Origin: Echinarachnius parma
Lineage: Eukaryota; Echinodermata; Echinoidea; Clypeasteroida; Echinarachniidae
Direction: 5' to 3'
Assembly: GCA_037951105.1 (NCBI GenBank)
Contig: JBAMJV010003256.1
Span: forward strand, 62,001-126,000
Length of the DNA stretch: 64,000 nt
Each line of letters starts with the position of its first letter. Within the stretch, counting starts at the first letter, position 1. The notes below the pieces were generated by a model that was given only the letters and a program-made list of their open reading frames with translations, did not search any database and was not told the DNA's origin. Made by a program: the position numbers and the translations under genes. Below, piece after piece: positions 60,584 to 64,000 of the stretch.

Positions 60584-62604
60584 TTAAGGGCAATTCCAAG
60601 CAAACGCCGTGACGGTCAGAGGGTGTTTCTCACAATGAAAGTCCAAATAACTCATAAAATCTAAATATCTAGAACCAACTTTTGATATGCATGTGTAACC
60701 ACTATCCTACCAATAATTTACAATAGGCAAGAAAACCAAAATTCCCAATAAATTATTAATTATGAATATCAATATCTGCCGTAACGCCGTGACGGCGAAA
60801 AGACATGGGTTTCTTACATGCTAAGAAACTAAGTAAACTCTGTGAACTACAGGAACATTTTGCACTTTTGTCACATTGATTCTTTGTACTAGACATCAAG
60901 CTAGAACATCCAAATAAAAATGTAGAAAAAATCCAATGCTCATAGTAAATATGATATCATAAATGTATCTATGCACTGTAACGCCGTGACTGTAACACCG
61001 TGACCTCTGAATTGTACATGTTATATATATGGGAGATATTAAAGAGATGAATAATATGATATAATTTTAATGTAGTGATCCAGAATCAATAAAGAACTAG
61101 ATGAATGGGTGATATAACCAAGATGCTATTAAATGATCATCCGCATGACACAAATTTGCAGCACAGCGCCCTCTATTGATCAAAAAATCTTTTAGGACAT
61201 AATTGAAATTCTTATCTATTTCAGAAGTTAGTTAATGGAACCATCAAATATTAAAACCAAAATACATACTTAAATGTAACAATGAAATATGAGACCTTTG
61301 ACATCTGACCTTTGACCTTGTTTCTCAAAATAACATACAAATGTTTAATTTTTGGTCTGCACAGTGCATATTTGCAAGTGATTTGTTTCATGTAACATGA
61401 TTTCAGAGTTAGTAAATGTTTGTTTTTGAATTGGTAATTATCCGAGTGACCTTTGACCTGTGCCCCAAACAGTTTCAGAAAATTGTCTTTTACCTACAGT
61501 ACTCTTTCTAACATTGATTCTGGAACTTAATTGTGAGAACAAAAAACAACAACAATATTTTGACCTGTTGACCTATGACCTCCCATGACCCCATTCCCTA
61601 ATCAGGTCATATACTTCACTGGACGCATACCAGTATTATTATCATGTTATCCTTCAAGGATTCTCAAACTATCTTGATAATAATGTAATTTTTGCATATT
61701 TGTTAGCTATGTGACCTTTGACCTTTGACCTCATGGACCGAAATCATATCCAATAATCCGTACTTCTAAATACATGGATTGTACAAAGTTTGAACGAAAT
61801 CCATCCAACGATTCTTGAGATATTGCAAAAAAAAGAACACTGATGTACAGATGCACATACAGACAGACGGACATACAACCCATACACATACATGACTCAG
61901 GTAACTTTGAGATGGAAACATTATCAACTGACCCTATTCATATAATTATAGCATGAGCAATGCCCAAGCATACCTACAAAAAATATCTTACACTATTTGA
62001 TTATATCTACTGTGTTATGTCAATGGGAATCCAGTAGGTAGCGTCACGGTGTTACACAAAACGTAACGCCGTGACCAAATTGATATTGATTATATTAATA
62101 AGTGGTAAAAGATGATGCTGCTATTCAGCATGCATATTATAGCCCTATGGACTAATACAGAGAAAACAAAAAATTATTTCATTCCCATTCATATTTTTCC
62201 AGAAATATTAAAAATATCTGTTTTTAGTGTAACGCCGTGACATATTAATGATTGTAAATGAGACAGTCACTGAAGCGGAACGAAGAGCGAAAATGACGAA
62301 ATTGATATTTATCTGAAAAATATAAGCAATGATCCTATCAACACTGAAATAAAATTTTATGAAAACTCCTTTTCACAGTTCTTTTATGCTTAATATTTAA
62401 TTGAATGTTTTGTGAAAATAACTGAAAATTAATTTATGCTATATATTAACAATAAAATAATAGTTTACAATTTTTTTTTTCAAAAACAAAATACATTTTT
62501 GGAAAGTTCAATCTTTTAGCTTTCATTTGATACCAAATTTGTTATGGTACAACGAATTTGAAAAATCAGTGGTTATGTCAATGTTTGCTTGGAATTGCCC
62601 TTAA
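60584..62604. mobile_element. 2-kb TTAA-flanked element with GTAACGCCGTGAC repeats
   Basis: Ends TTAAGGGCAATTCCAAGC and GCTTGGAATTGCCCTTAA. Inside are seven copies of a 13-bp imperfect palindrome GTNACGNCGTNAC (60602-60613 truncated by one base, 60781-60793, 60978-60990, 60992-61004, 62043-62055, 62063-62075, 62229-62241), clustered in the outer parts. The centre holds CCTTTGACCT repeats and an AAATCCATCCAACGATTCTT segment that look like a separate inserted repeat. No ORF above 60 codons was found, so it is non-autonomous. Confidence 0.82.
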
Positions 62605-62617
62605 GTCAAATGTTGCA

Positions 62618-62780
62618 GACCTCCACACTAACCTTTTCTCTGCACGACCCATTCGGGAAAGTAGTACAATCATAAATGTTAACATTTTACTTGCCAAATT
62701 ACTTTGAGATGAGATTTTACTCGCCCAAACATCAATTTTTACTTGGCCCGGGCAAGTGCTAGTGTCGAGCCCTGCCTATA
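62618..62780 (-). mobile_element. Element with CGACACTAGCACTTGCCCGG end, reverse copy
   Basis: Reverse of 54112-54380: read on the minus strand it begins CTCGACACTAGCACTTGCCC and ends GGTTAGTGTGGAGGTC. Confidence 0.7.
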
Positions 62781-62790
62781 GCTTTCTGTA

Positions 62791-62930
62791 ATGCAGGTGT
62801 CATTTGTAGGACGCACCTCTTCACCCCTGGGAAAGGTGCGCCATGGGTGCGTCATGGGTGCATCATGGATGCATCCATGACGCACCTTTCCCGGGGGTCA
62901 AGAGGTGCGTCATACAAATGACACCTGCAT
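62791..62930. repeat. 140-bp hairpin element
   Basis: ATGCAGGTGTCATTTGTAGG ... CATACAAATGACACCTGCAT; the arms of about 60 bp continue through GACGCACCTCTT and GGGAAAGGTGCG, with a centre of repeated ATGGGTGCGTC / ATGGATGCATC words. Confidence 0.88.
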
Positions 62931-64000
62931 AACCTTGCCGCTTGGTCAAGTTGTGTATCTACATGTATAGAATCATAAAACATACATGTACAACATGGCC
63001 TGTATGTAGTCTTGTGATTAAGACCCTACTATCATCACGTACCCTTATGAATATTTGACCATGTCTAGATGTACGAAGGTCATGCAGCTTTTGGAACATT
63101 ATTTATGGATTGGATTTTTTTCTTCTCCAAAGTCTTTTTTATGTTAAAAGCAGCATGAAAAGGCTTTTTACTTGCGTCATTATCTAATTATTTTCATGTA
63201 GCCTACATGTATGTAAGTGTTAATTCTGAAATGTTGTATGTGCCAGGTGTCTTTGAATGTGTTTATAAATGGATAAAAAGCGACTATAGATATAAGAATC
63301 ATCAATCATCATTTTAATTTCATAAAAGACAGCTCAATAATTAATTTGTCCTATTCTCTCAATTCCATAGCTGAATTTCTATATTTTTAAAAACAGAACT
63401 ACTGTACATTACATCGTGGCTGCTATAGACAGGTTTGACTGTATCTAGTCAACCTCTCCTACTTAGTCAAACTTGAATAAATTTAATACTGGCTTTAGTC
63501 AAAGATCTATTTCAGTGTCCTTTTCTCTATTTTCTATTGTTTCCCCCACATAACAAATGTATGTAAGTTTCACATGTAGGCTTTCATAGCTGATTTTGAG
63601 CAGTTTTAGAGCAGTTTTCAAAATTTAGTATGACATATTACTAACGTCATGTCTCAAGAAGAGACTGCACACATTCATGACAGAGAGGGCAGTATTTCAA
63701 AGAAATGCAGGAGAATCATACAATCACTACTACTGCACATCCTCCCTCACACATCATCACAAATACAAATCTGCCTGTCCCACATTTGATCCAGAGGGCG
63801 ACATTCTACTTTGTGTACAACTGAAGCTTGCATTTCCTTCTAAACAGTAAAACCTGGCTTTCCATTTACAATTAATACCCTATTATACCCTGGTCTGTGT
63901 CCCTATATTTTAATGCTTTATATAAATACCCATTATAAAAGCAGAGTAACTTCATACCTTCTTGTGAAATTCAATATAATCTTTACATAGTTATCTTCCT
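62931..64000. other. Right edge, nothing recognised
   Basis: AT-rich, no exon with a matching phase-1 donor was found. A GTATGA donor-like site at about 63957 (AAGAAG|GTATGA, minus strand) has stop codons before it in the phase that exon 1a needs. Confidence 0.4.

Overview
The window is eukaryotic, AT-rich and packed with short DNA repeats. It looks like a marine invertebrate deuterostome, most likely an echinoderm; this is an inference from the gene's sequence and the repeat style, not proven. The one gene I recognise is on the minus strand and covers most of the window. It is the orthologue of the trafficking kinesin-binding proteins (TRAK1/TRAK2 of vertebrates, Milton of flies), the adaptor that couples mitochondria, through Miro, to kinesin-1 and dynein.

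Thirteen common coding exons (numbered 2-14) run from about 16.6 kb down to the stop codon at 3,828, and every splice junction keeps frame. Upstream lie four alternative 5' coding exons: 1d (23.6 kb), 1c (29.1 kb), 1b (38.2 kb) and 1a (48.7-48.9 kb). All four end in phase 1 and fit exon 2. Exon 1a encodes the N-terminal block of the long vertebrate isoforms and needs at least one earlier exon. Exons 1b, 1c and 1d each carry their own ATG and give unrelated N-termini. Predicted proteins are 1,024 aa (1b), 1,026 aa (1c) and 1,021 aa (1d).

The most unusual feature is that many exons of this gene sit at the edge of small tandem arrays. These are decayed partial copies of the exon together with its splice site, spaced about 130-190 bp once later insertions are removed. 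I see this at exons 1a (both ends), 1b, 5, 6, 8, 10 and 11, at the 5' flank of 1c, and as a 156-bp repeat inside coding exon 14. Some copies keep an open reading frame and a good splice site; most do not.

The rest of the window is intron or flank filled with non-autonomous elements. Several families of TTAA-flanked inverted-repeat elements occur (209-570, 1.70-2.33, 20.7-21.3, 22.07-22.46, 22.9-23.4, 42.6-43.0, 44.6-45.0, 53.2-53.6, 60.2-60.5 and 60.6-62.6 kb). There is also a palindromic 150-170 bp family with four copies, a TA-flanked mariner-like element, a 1.6-kb inverted-repeat element at 34.1-35.7 kb, a tRNA-derived SINE with a truncated second copy, minisatellites, a 0.7-kb pyrimidine-rich tract, and a region of degenerate tandem repeats from 55 to 60 kb. 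No transposase or reverse transcriptase was found. One short plus-strand exon-like ORF at 30.3 kb resembles the start of a THAP domain.

The 3' UTR is taken to lie below 3,828, but its end is not clear. The promoter of the longest isoform is probably above 49.5 kb or beyond the right edge.
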